64,000 nucleotides of DNA from the NCBI GenBank assembly GCA_026724425.1, contig JAIUCV010000400.1:1-64000 (forward strand), given 5' to 3'. The stretch's first letter is position 1, and the number at the start of each line of letters is the position of its first letter. Made by a program: the position numbers and the translations under genes. Positions 38,213-49,199 of this stretch are shown here, in pieces. The notes beneath the pieces are model-generated. The model had not been told where the DNA came from, did no database searches, and was given only the letters and a program-made list of their open reading frames with translations. This DNA is from Erythrophleum ivorense (taxonomy: Eukaryota > Streptophyta > Magnoliopsida > Fabales > Fabaceae).

Positions 38213-38439
38213 AACTAATTTATTACCTTATCGTAATATTTTTATCCCCTGTTATCCTTTGCGCAATTTTTCTTTTTTTTATTTCTTCTCATTCAAAAAA
38301 TGAAAGGTTTAAGGTGTTAGGATAGATGTTAAAATTAGGTATTGTAATTATCAATTCGAGATGGTACAATATGACATAAAAATTTAATAATCATTTCAAT
38401 TATTAATGGAATTAAGATTAGATGCAGATCCTTTTATTT

Positions 38440-40196
38440 TTATTATTAGGTTATTCAATAAAAATATAATAATTGTATAATTTTTTAGTAAAAACATGAC
38501 AAGTGTATGATTTACTTAAAGAATTATATAATTATTTGTAAAAATCATACATTTGTAATGTTTTAATAGGAGAACTATATACTAGTCATATTTTAATTAA
38601 ATTTTTTTTATAATAAATATATAAAAAACTATATATAAGTTTATTTTCTTTATTAACATGTCAAATAGGATGATTGACAACATGCATATTGGCAAATATT
38701 GAACAATAACCATATAATACATTAAAGCTAAATTATACAAACTTATGTAAACTTGATTAAAGCTACATAAAGGTTGGGAAGACTGAGCATTTGCTTAACT
38801 TAAGGCTTGGCCCAATACCTAGCCCAGCCTGGTAAAGTCAATTTGTGATTAACTTAAATTAATTTGGATCCTTTTTTTAGGGTAAAAATAAAAAAATGAT
38901 CTTATAAAAATTCATATAAAATTATATATTACTTTTCAAAAAATTATATAAATTCCTATCAAATTACATATTACTCTTACAAAAATATAAAATTTTCAAA
39001 CAAATCTTTAAAAATAACTTTATACACACACACATATGGCTAGGCTAAACCCAATAAAATTAACTAAAATGCTTGACCTAGGATATAACATGGCTTAATT
39101 TTTATATTTTCCTTTTTTTTCATTTTTCTTGATACGGTTTAGTCAAAATAGATTGGTTTTATCAGATTTGCCAAATTGACGTACACCCCTAAATTTGATA
39201 ACTAGCTCATATGTACCAATAAATTTAGGAACTCATATTAAGAAAGCCTACCATGATTAAAATGTTAATTTAGTATTTACAAATCTAATTGCTTTAAATG
39301 GATAATGATACTACACCAAAATATCACAAAAGTACAAAAATGAAACCTCATGCTAATAAGCAATAAGCTGTCAACATGGAAATCTTATCTAGTCCCCATC
39401 TAATGTCATTAAATCATTTGCTCTACTTGCTACTTTCAACTAGGGTCTTTTATTTTATCTTTCTCTCTTTTTTTTTTTTTACAACAAAAGGAAGCCAAAC
39501 AAAAAAAAATCCACAATCCCAATTTTAAGACAACAGTAAAAAAAAAAGGCTCTTTTTCCTTTCTCTTGTATTAATAAGTTGATGGGTTCACCTAATTTCA
39601 AATTCACTTATGTAATCACCAAAAAATCTTATATGATTCGTTAAATATTGATTAGTGATAAGTATATGATCCTAATTTTTATGCTATGCTCGAGCCAACT
39701 AACACTTTTGCATGGTAAATTAAATATTGATTATTGATAAGTATATGATCTCAGTTTTTATGCTACACTTTGGCCAACTAAAGCTTTTGCTTGGTACGTT
39801 AAACATTGATTAAGATAAGCATATGATCTCAGTTTTTGTGTTATGCTTTACCAGCTAATGTTTTTACTTGGTCAACTCCTAGGTCCCTGACACAGTGATC
39901 CCAATTTCTTACAATGAAAAACTCATGTTTTTATTATAAACTCTAGCCACCATCTATCGAAAACCTAGAGATCCTCTCCTGCAGTTTGGTTATATGTCAT
40001 ATGCATGTCATCACATTCTAAAGGATGAAGGTTTCTTTGAATAATTTGTTATTTTAAACATTTTTTCAAAGTCAATAGATTTCTAAGATTGTTATCTATT
40101 TATTCATTATTTTTCTTATATTATATTAAAAATTGTATAATGTTTTCATTCTTAATCAACTAAGGTGCCTTTTTTTAATATGTTGAATGATTCTCT
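38440..40196. other. AT-rich spacer with dispersed repeats
   Basis: 38440-38640 resembles the inverted-repeat element at 5195-5385. 38870-39030 shares units (like ACTCTTA, ATAAAATTTTCAAA) with the interior of the Harbinger-like element at 22.9-23.3 kb. A three-copy tandem repeat follows at 39640. No gene recognised. Confidence 0.45.
39640..39876. repeat. Tandem repeat, three copies of 79 bp
   Basis: Copies start at 39641, 39720 and 39799 with TTAAAYATTGATTA, then TAAGYATATGATC, TTTTTRTG and later GCTTGGT or GCATGGT. No coding sense seen. Confidence 0.8.
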
Positions 40197-40930
40197 TAGA
40201 ATTTGCCTAAGAATTTTAGGCCACGAGGCTATCAAGTGAGCTTTTACATGTGTTCACTTCAATCTTTTTATTGACTTTTCCTTCTTTAAATTGAAAAAAA
40301 AAAAACCAAGATTATCGATTCCTTCACATAATCTGAATACATACATTAACCACTAAATGAAGTTAAGCCACATTTAATTGTCTAAACTTATATGTTGTAT
40401 TTATATAAATCCAAACTTTTAAGTTTCAACTTACATGTTTTCTCAAATTTTATTGTGGAATTTAAAGTCACAACAATCACTTTCATTCCTAGTTTATTCT
40501 TACACGATTAATTATATATGACTTTATTTTTTACTTCATCCTTGCTAGTAAAAATCGTAATGCTTAACTTTGTAATATGATGGGTAGTTTGTTCTCAAAA
40601 TCCAATGAATTCCTAAGAGATCGATTTTGTGCTTAAATTTAGATCATGGACTTAAGACTTTATTAAGAGTAAAGCACATCTACAAGTCTTTCAATGGTTT
40701 AGCAAAAGTAACAGGCATAGTAATATATGAGCAAATTTTGCCACTACTTTGGTTTTATTTGTTCAATTTTAGTATGATGGTTTTAGACTTTGGCAATGAT
40801 TATGAGGCTTTTAGAGCATCCGTTTATTGCTTCAAATATTAAGATTGTGTTGTAACACATTTTTATATGGTATAATAGGGTTGTGGAAATTGTAGGAGAA
40901 TATGTAAGTGAAGTTAAGAAAGGAGATATG

Positions 40931-41254
40931 GGACCTGTTTGATTTTGTTTTTGTTTTAATGTTTGCAAAATGGATATTTTTAAAACAAATTTTGAGAACA
41001 AACAAAATTTAAAAATCCGTTTGAATCATTATTTATGAAAAGTAGCTAGTTTTTGTTTTTGTTTCTGATTATGCAGAACCAAAATTATAAAATACCAAAA
41101 AAATGTTCTGATTTTTCTGTTTCCGAAAACAAAATTCTATTTTTTGTTTGTTTTACAAAATACTTCATTAAAAATACATTATCAAACAAATCTTTTTTGT
41201 TTGTTTGTTCATAAAAATAAAAAACTATTCTAAAAACAAGAAACCAAACAGGCT
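40931..41254. mobile_element. MITE-like insertion inside the ADH pseudogene
   Basis: The left end ACCTGTTTGATTTTGTTTTT and the reverse complement of the right end, GCCTGTTTGGTTTCTTGTTT, form imperfect terminal inverted repeats about 320 bp apart. The interior is A/T-rich and non-coding. The target duplication was not resolved, so the superfamily is uncertain. Confidence 0.55.
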
Positions 41255-42840
41255 TATAGTTTTTTCAATTTTCTTACTAGAATATAGGGAGTGTAGATTG
41301 CAGTTCCAAGAAGAGCAACCTTTGTTCAAAGCTATCTTTTAAGGTGTCTCCTTGTATTATTGGACATGGTACTAACGCATTCACTAACCTAAAAGGGGAC
41401 ATCATATACCATTTCCTCTTTGTTTTAACTTTCAGTGAGTACATTGTGGTAAGCGTTGCCAACTTAACTAAGAGTAACCCAATAGGGTGTGACTCTTTAG
41501 TTGAGGTGTATCAATTGGTAAGTTATATCACAATGATAGGTAAATAACTTAACCAAAAACAAAAACTCCTTAATTTGCACAATCATTTTAGATATTTTTT
41601 AAGGAGCAATGTGAAAAATAAAATGTGACATAATATTAAAATTAGCTTTGAAATAAAAAACGTATCTTTCCATGAAACTGATCTTTTAGTACTCTCAGAC
41701 CAAATATTTGATAAGGCCAAATTGATCATTTTGAAAGTTGGAGGCCATGATTTGAATATGAACCTACCATTTTTATATTGTATTCCTATTATATATATAT
41801 ATATATTAGAGTGGATATTATGCAAATGGATGAGAATCCGTGCTAATCCATTAAATTTAAAAAATGAATAAAAAACATAATATAAACAATAGTTGCGAAC
41901 AATAAATGCTATTTATTTCAGTTTAAAGATTATATATATAGATGATGAAAGTTATATTGTTTATAAGTTATGAATGGTGTAACTTTTATCACATGTATTA
42001 TTTATAATAATTCATGGACTAAGATGTGTATTTTTTTTTCACTCTCTTTTTAATTTGAATTTAAATTCTATTTTGAACCTTGATTCTCATACTATTAATA
42101 CAAAAGACTACTTTAGTTGAAATATATGTGTCACAACTCACAATATTGTGACAATACTTGTTTTAAAAAAAGTAATTATACTTGATGTTAAATAGACTTA
42201 TCCATTAAAAATTTATAATATTTCATTTTATTTATTTATTGTTTTGATACCACCTAATCATCATTTAATTCAGTTTGTTAACTGCTTCATTTTCAGGAGT
42301 AGGTGCTGCTTAGAGGACAGCTGATGTGGGGGCACGTTTTACGGTTGCAATTTTTGGGCTGGGCTCTATTGGATGAGCAATATGTATACTATTTTTGTTT
42401 GGGCTCTTTTGCGTATTTGGATCTATATTTGTTATACTTTATTTATTTTTGTTTGAACAAATAATATTTAGCTTAAAACAAAAAGGTGGTCCCACTTAAA
42501 TAAATATCAATTTGAGTCATATTATTTGTCTAATTTATGAACTAATACAATTTAATTTTATTAGTTGTAGTTAGAGTAGTGTTATTTGTTTAAATTTTAA
42601 ATATAATTAAGAGAATTAATATTAATTAATTACTATTTAAAAATATACTAAAACTATCTTCAATAACTTTGATTATATTATTAAAAGCGTAGATTATTTT
42701 CCTCACTAAAATGAAAAAAGTTGATTGATATTACAATGTTTGAATTGCTGTAACAAGTAATGGCCCAAAAAAAAAATGCTCTAACAAGTACTTTGGATGA
42801 ACAAAATTAAAAAGGAAAAAGAAAATTGAATCTCTAAAAT

Positions 42841-42843
<3 letters not shown>

Positions 42844-42872
<29 letters not shown>
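42844..42872. repeat. (AT)n microsatellite
   Basis: Uninterrupted AT run in what was an intron of the ADH pseudogene. Confidence 0.9.
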
Positions 42873-42878
<6 letters not shown>

Positions 42879-43706
42879 CTATTTTTGTTTGGAAGCAGAT
42901 CCTCTACTAGTGGTTTTCTTAGAATAGATTTAGATTTTTCATATTAAATATGGACAATTGAAATTTTAATTTTTATAATTTCAATAATCTATTTTTTATT
43001 TTGATATTTTTTATATTTAAAAAAATGGCAGGATAAAAATAACTTTCGAATTCTATTAATATTTATTTAAAATAAATAAATATATCAAAATAAAAAATTA
43101 ATAAAAAAAAATTTCGGATGTATATATGGTCCAACTTCCAATTTTATTTTTCCTCCTATTGCAATTGATTGGTTTCCCCTTTCCTAGGTTGCAGAGAGAG
43201 CTAGACTTTGCAGAGCCGCTGGGAAGAAAAAATTTGAAATTGGTAATCACCAAATCCACAATCGGCAGGTTATAAATCTAATTTCGTGATTTTCTCTCTC
43301 TTATTACCCAGGAAAGAAGTTTGGAGTCACAGACTCTGCCAACTCTGGAGAATGGGGGGACAAACCTGTTAGCCAGGTCTACTTCAAGTTATAGAGAAAG
43401 TAGATTTTTATTTGCCGTAACGGGATAAACGAAAAGATTAGGGCTAAATATACAAATATTAGCAAACTTATTTCTTAAAAAAATTATAGAATATGTCATA
43501 TTTTTTAGAAAAATATATTCAATTAAAAACATGCTTTTAGAAATATGCATCCTTTTTTTTGGGGTATTTGATACGTTTTGGACAAAAAATTCATTCTCTC
43601 TTCATTGAAAGGATTATAACTTAAAACTGTTGATGAGAAATTGTTCTGTTAACCATTGCTAAATGATTTTACGCACCAAAAAGAGAAAATTTCTAATTAC
43701 GCTAAA

Positions 43707-43728
43707 CACACACACACACACACACACA
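43707..43728. repeat. (CA)11 microsatellite
   Basis: Eleven CA units between two surviving exons of the ADH pseudogene. Confidence 0.9.
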
Positions 43729-44539
43729 AAATCTTTAAAAAGTTGGTTTTTCAAAACCAAATTGAACAATGTAATATGGAAAGCACACATTTGTGAGTTT
43801 AATGGCTTCACTGGTATACGTGTGGTTGTGGAACAAGCCATCAACGATACAGTGGGTATTTGAAAAATCGTTTAAAAATTATATTTATGTAAAAGTAAAA
43901 TTTTTTTTTTTTAAAACGTGGTTTTGGGCTCCAAAAACACGGAAACAAACATACCAATAACTGGTGGAGGAACTGATTATTGCTTTGAATGTGTTGGGAT
44001 GGCATCGTTGGTGCATGAAGCATATGCTTCTTGTCGAAAGGTCTCTCTCTCTCTCTCAGCTTGCAAATCCACTCGAAGTAGTTGAAATTTCGTTTCTGCT
44101 ATTATCGAAATTTCCGTCAACTTCATGAAAATATAGTTTTCTGTTGGTTAGAGAGTACTAATTGGACTTTGCCGGAGTTCAAATTTTTAATAATAGATGG
44201 TAAATTGAAGGATATGATTATGCAATTACATGTTGAAAAACTGATGTTCTTGCCTCCAGGGATGTATAGTATATGTATTGATTATATTGTTAATTATAAT
44301 TATAATATTCTTGAGCAAATATATGTATAGCATAAAATAATACTGTAAAAATAGTAATGACAGAGTGCCAGATTTTTGGGAACTTCTCTTGTCTATTAAG
44401 CTTGCCCCCCAATAATTGACAGGAACTACAATTGGATGATTTTGTCACGCATGAGGCGGACTTTAAGGACATAAATAAAGCTTTTGATTTACTCCTTGGA
44501 GGCCAGTGTCTTCGATGTGTGATTTAGATGGACAAATAA

Positions 44540-46533
44540 TTACTTTTTTTTGTTTTTCGGTAATTGTAACATTGAATCATCCCATGTGAAATAAAGAATT
44601 TCGGATATTACTCTTTTATTTTCTGTTAGATGGACAATCATTCAATAAAACAGAGGTTGCAGATTGTTTGCACTGCAAATGTACTTGATGCTCCACTGAA
44701 GTATTTGTTGATCTGAAGTGTTTCAGTCTGTAATAGCGTCATTTGGTATTTCCCGTTCTTTAAGCACTAAGCCGAGGAAGAAAGGAATTATTATCTGAGT
44801 TACTTTTGATACCAAGTTTAATTCATCCCAACATACAGCAATTTGCAATCCAGAGTTGAGTCTCTTATCGCTGTTAGTTAATATCGGCCAGGCCCTATTA
44901 AACGACTTGTTCAACCCAAGCAAAAATATACAACCAATCCTAATAATATGATTTTTTTTTTTTTAAAACAAATGATCTTTCTTAAATGTATGACGATAAA
45001 GCGTTGAAGCAGCCTGCAAATTTCATTATATATTATTAGTGATTTAGATCTAATTTGTTTTGAGAAAAAAGAAGAAGGAAGAAGATAGGATAACTTCTGG
45101 GGCACGCGTTATGCCATAATCTAAGGCGGGCAAGGGGCTAGCCCCATGTAAAAAATGATTCTGCCAGTAAAAGAATGAGAACATGGGGACAGTTAATCTT
45201 TGGGTTGATCAGATGAGACTTCTTATAATTGTCAGATCGTAGTTTCTCTGTAGTTAATGATTAATCTTTGGTCAGTAAGCTTTATGGGAAATGAATACCG
45301 ATATTCCACATAACGCTTGGGTCATATATGGATCGGTCTATGAGTATGTCAACTTGTTTTCTGCCATTACGCCGTACCTCTCACCATTGGTGATCGTGTT
45401 CTTCCAAAGTTGCATCACATTGCGAGTAAGGGTCGGGGCCTGCAATAATATTACGCATGCGTGTCCCCCCAGCGGAAGCCTTGTACCCACTATCTCGTCT
45501 TAAAGCTCGCTGGCTTCTTTCAAATCCAATTGACAAGATTTAAAATATAACGCTAAAGAATGCTCAAATTTTCCAACCTCAAAATATGTATTCGAAGAAT
45601 TGCCGCCTACTTAAATATCAACAATATTATAGATGGGTATGTCAAATCCTGAAACGCTACGCAACTAGCCGGAGATCATGCCTTGCTTTATCCACGACCC
45701 CACCAATATTAAAGTTTATTGGACTTCAGCTTTACCCAATCGATCAAGCGTATCAGGGTCAACATTCATCATTTATACCCATTCAGTGGGGTACGCACAC
45801 ACAGCAGTTAACCATAGTTGTAACCAATCTATTCGCTAGTCAGTTACAACTGCCAGCTCATGCAATTTGTTATTGGGAGTTCACGCAATCGATGAGAATA
45901 AATTACTTCTTTTCCCTCACTCTTTCTCCCCATACTGGCCATCCTTCTTTCTGTTCATTTCACCTTTACGTTAACATTATTGCTTGCAGACCCATGCTTA
46001 ATCCAAAACAGAGAATAAGAAGGATCAGGCATTTTGGCATTCAGAACCGGGTTATTCGTTCTTTTCATAACAACCAGAGCAGCCCCAAGTGACAGTTTCG
46101 TTTACTCATGTTTCCGTATTGATTCCCCAAACATGAATCGCGTCATGGTTGAACATAACTTGCACTTGGAATCATTATCATTGTAATAGTTTTTCTGCCT
46201 ACATTCACTTCTCCCTCTGAACCAAATATATAAACTTAAACATTGGGCGATAACCAGGAAGCGAATGTTTATATAAACATTAACATTGGGGGACAACCAG
46301 TAATCTACACAAATGAAATACGTATTTTTCTTCCATTCTCGCTCAATACATTTTTTTTTTCTTTTTTCCCCTTTGGCTTCAAACATTTGATACAAAGAAA
46401 AAAACGAAGAAGAAAACTTGCAAACTTTACATATATATGAAATTTTATGTATGAAATATGTAGAAACACAAAGGAAAACAAAATAAACACAGCACACCAT
46501 CACAATCCATATATGTAGAACAAGGTCCTTAAT
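44540..46533. other. Intergenic; GC-normal patch with one unassigned ORF
   Basis: 45110-46090 has balanced base composition unlike the surrounding AT-rich DNA. A plus-strand frame of 168 codons at 45586-46092 resembles no family I know, has an odd composition rich in Gln, His and Tyr, and lacks neighbours that would explain it. About 46110-46533 is probably dehydrin 3' UTR. Confidence 0.35.
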
Positions 46534-47357
46534 TTAATGAGAACCAATCTCTTTCTCTTTCTCCTTTTCTTTATCTTCCTCTGTCTTTGGGTGATAACCA
46601 GGAAGCTTCTCTTTGATTTTCTCAAATATACCCTTCTTCTCCTTGGTTTCCCCTTCAGAAGCCACTTTAGTCTCAGTGACACCATACTCCTCTGATGCCG
46701 GGGGTGGTGGTGGAGGAACCTCCTCTGTCTTCTTGTGCTGACCTGGCAGCTTTTCCTTAATCTTGTCGAGGAAGCCTTTCTTTTCCTCAGGGTGGGATGG
46801 ATCCCCCTCCACTTTCTCAACTGGAACCGTTGTGTCCTCGTGCTTTTCTTCTTCCTTGTGATCACCTCCTATCTTTTCCTTGATCTTCTCCTTCAGTCCT
46901 TTTTTTTTCTTCTTCTCCTCGCCTTCTCCTTCCTCCCCCTCATCGCTCGACTGCAATAAGTATTATCAAGCGCAACATGATTAAGCTTACGAACACCCCC
47001 AAAATCCAAGATCAAGAACGTGGAAATAATAGTTTAGACTTTAGAGTACTCTTGTTCATTCACTATGAAGAATTTGGAAAAAAAAAAAAAACTTACAGAG
47101 CTAGAGCTGCTGTCGGATCGGTGAAACTTCTCCAAGAGGCTTTGCTTCTTCTCTGATCCCGCCTCTTCTTTCTTCACCTCCACCTTAGTCTCGGATTCAT
47201 CAGAAACCTTCACCTTCTCAAACTCGGTGGCGATGGCCTCCTCCTGAGACTTATCTTCTTCTTTTTTCTTCCCTAGTAAATCAAAAATCCCACGGTCCTT
47301 GATCTCTGTCTCGGCGCTCTCGTAGTTACGGATCTTGCTCTGGCTCTCCTCCGCCAT
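46534..47357 (-). CDS. Acidic FSK3-type dehydrin
   Basis: Two exons, 47357-47097 and 46950-46534 (TAA), 225 residues. The ATG at 47357 starts MAEESQSKIR; an upstream in-frame Met at 47402 is not conserved in the family. The order is an F-segment DRGIFDLLGKK (residues 21-31), an acidic and Lys-rich linker, LLEKFHRSD followed by a seven-Ser S-segment split by the intron, and DEGEEGEGEE. Three K-segments follow: GLKEKIKEKIGG (about 105-116), GFLDKIKEKLPG (about 146-157) and GIFEKIKEKLPG (about 194-205). A six-Pro stretch lies between the last two. The intron sits within the Ser tract, its usual place in plant dehydrins. Relatives such as ERD10, ERD14 and COR47 are disordered and protect membranes and proteins during cold and drought. 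The Ser tract is a likely casein-kinase target. Confidence 0.97.
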
Positions 47358-47513
47358 ATTTGCCAATCGATGAGTGAATAGCTCGGACAGGAAGGAGATC
47401 AAATCAAAGATCTATGAACGGGAAAGTAGACTGATCAGTAGTTGGCAGTGAAGGTAGAGCGTACGTTTGTTTTGAAGGTGGGTGCTGAAGGGAGGCGGTG
47501 CTAGGTGTTAAAG

Positions 47514-47521
47514 CCTTTATA
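47514..47521 (-). promoter_or_regulatory. TATA box of the dehydrin gene
   Basis: TATAAAGG on the minus strand, about 157 bp before the ATG, giving a leader near 125 nt. A good match to the plant consensus. Confidence 0.7.
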
Positions 47522-47894
47522 GCGTCGAGAACGCGCGTCTAACGCAAGGGTGCGTTTGGTTTCACGGTGAAAAATCCCGTTTGTATAAAAGCGACAATTT
47601 GTTGTTTTGGAGGGACTACTGGTTTCCAAACACGCACTAAGAAAATGTAGAAAACCAATCAAAAGCTGAGATCGAGGTGTGAATAAAGTTCGTATGAGAA
47701 ACGGAAGGGTAATCCCAGACGCCACAAACTGTACTCGCTAGGTTTGAAAGACACCTGGCAATGGGGCTCCAAAATGTGGCTAGATACAGCGAGTTAACTA
47801 ATAGTTACATGGGCCATGGGCCAGCAACGATGGAAGGGAGCAGTCCAAAAGTAAAAGCAAGAGAGTGGAAAAGATGAGAGAGGAAGGATGCATC

Positions 47895-47967
47895 GTCGGA
47901 CCAATGAGAGATAGGACACGTGTAGGAAGATTGTGGGGAGGGTTTAATGTGGGACCCGAAATGTCGG
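47895..47967 (-). promoter_or_regulatory. ABRE and DRE-core cluster of the dehydrin promoter
   Basis: ACACGTGT (47916-47923) is a G-box-type ABA response element. Two CCGAC cores on the minus strand (47895-47899 and 47963-47967) flank it within 75 bp, about 400 bp upstream of the TATA box. Their flanks (TCCGAC, CCCGAC) are not the full RCCGAC consensus. Cold and ABA control is known for this family; function here is inferred. Confidence 0.5.
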
Positions 47968-47999
47968 GGGTAAATTGGCAGAGTCACGTTAAAAATTGA

Positions 48000-49080
48000 A
48001 ATTATTTTTAAAAATTATTATTATTATTATTATTAAATTTTAGATGATTTATTATTAATTTTTAAAAATTTATTGTTAGTAATAAAAAATTTAATATTTT
48101 TTATATTTAGTAATAAATCTCTTAAAATAAAATTTTTAAATAATAATAATAATTTTTAATAATAATTTTAATTTTTTTATTATAAATTTTATATGATATA
48201 AATATTTAGATGTAATTTTTCGTAAATTGACAGTTGCACGGTGGACAAGGAAGTGGGAGTTTCCAGAGTGCTGCTGGTCGGTGATTCATTCGAGTTCAGG
48301 TCCCTCTGAGTGAGACTACATTTGGATCCGCTTTACGTGTCGTCTGCCATCCAGACCTTACTCTTTGACAAGTGGTCGGCTTCGTAATTTTCTTTTCAGC
48401 TTTAAAAATGATTTTAGTTCTTTTAATTTTAACTTTTGAAAATTTTAATTTGATTTTCTTTATTCAAAAATAAATAATCACTTTTTTAAATTTTTTTTAA
48501 AAAAATAATTGAGTCCTTTAACGTTTTAAATTCAAAATATAATACTAAATTTAAAAGTTTGTTGATTTAAATGATTTATTTTTTAAATATTTTTAACTCA
48601 TGTTTGTGTTTGGTGTCAATTTTTTTGATAAAAATGTGATAGGGAGACGAAACTGAATATTTTAAAAATGAGGGGATAACATTATTTGCCTTTAATTAAG
48701 ATAGACTCAAAGTGTGTTTAAATATTTCCGAAGAAAAGAACCTGTTGGGTTGGGCTAGTTGAACATAAGAAGTATGGGCTGAACCGACAGGGATAATTGT
48801 TCGGCGTGGGAAACTGAACTGATGTATCCGTTCCTTTGGGCTTTGGATAAAATTTTTCGAAGAGAGGCCTGGCTCATACGGTTTCTCTATTTGGGCTTCA
48901 TAATTGGGCCTAATCTTGGGTTTCTATAAATCAAAGATCCGGAAGGGATAGGGAATGCGAAATAATTAGCGGATTGAAATTAGAAAGTGGAACCAAATTA
49001 AATTACGGGGGGGGGGGGGGGGGGGGGAAAGATTCATGCACGGAAACAGAGCCAATACGAATCGGGTGCTGGTAGATTCC
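48000..49080. other. Spacer between dehydrin and membrane-protein genes
   Basis: AT-rich with an ATT-repeat patch at about 48014-48036. A poly-G tract of 21 G lies at 49007-49027, just upstream of the next gene. The two genes are divergent, so this 1.8-kb interval carries both promoters. No other gene seen. Confidence 0.5.
49007..49027. repeat. Poly-G tract (21 G)
   Basis: Uninterrupted run of 21 guanines about 170 bp upstream of the ATG at 49200, in the proximal promoter or leader. The written length may be inexact. Confidence 0.85.
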
Positions 49081-49199
49081 TCCGCTTAGCAAATATCGTC
49101 GTGCAGTTTTCTGCTTCTGCACCAAATCGACGTTTCCTTTAGAGAGAGGGAGAATAAGAGGGTTTCTGCTTTGAGAGGGAGAGAGGAAGAGAGACTACA

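Larger units (their letters stand above)
29150..38300 (-). mobile_element. Decayed Mutator-like element (MULE) with PMD ORF
   Basis: About 9 kb, read on the minus strand. It comprises a right terminal region (38.3-37.9 kb), a TATA box at about 37911-37918, a leader with a predicted 1.5-kb intron, a MuDR-type transposase (36152-33465), a PMD protein (33275-30898), an AT-rich tail and a left terminal region. The reverse complement of 38213-38280 aligns by eye with 29860-29930 and more weakly with 29190-29225 (shared AATTGC...AAA, AAG-TAATAAA, then an AATTC or AATTT module). The ends are therefore probably inverted repeats. The exact ends and target duplication were not found. PMD domains carried by MULEs are known in plants. 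Both ORFs have many stops, so this copy is dead. Confidence 0.75.
40197..44539 (+). pseudogene. Alcohol dehydrogenase-like pseudogene
   Basis: Pieces in order and on one strand. About 40200-40236: RILGHEAI. About 41283-41505: VDCSSKKSNLCSKLSFKVSP, NLKGDIIYHFLFV and FSEYIVVSVANLTK. 42297-42380: GVGAA, a stop, RTAD, then TVAIFGLGSIG. 43187-43242 and 43311-43370: RARLC, FEIG, then KKFGVTDSANSG and GDKPVSQV, split by a 68-bp intron that still has GT-AG. 43963-44037: DYCFECVGMASLVHEAYASC. 44423-44539: ELQLDDFVTHEADFKDINKA, FDLLLGGQCLRCVI, stop, MDK and TAA. This is the order of plant zinc ADH-like proteins of class III type. Two Trp codons became TAG; the N-terminus and the exon between AYASC and ELQLD are missing, and a frameshift precedes RILGHE. 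Intron positions show it arose by gene duplication, not from mRNA. Confidence 0.86.

Noticed and set aside
39640..39876. CRISPR-like array
   Set aside because: Only three copies, whole 79-bp unit repeated without unique spacers, in a plant genome.
46500..46865. 121-codon Arg/Lys-rich minus-strand frame
   Set aside because: A shifted frame of dehydrin exon 2, whose Lys/Glu repeats keep other frames open.
47358..47402. Upstream Met for the dehydrin
   Set aside because: The extra 15 residues are hydrophobic and unlike dehydrin starts; MAEES is the family-type start.
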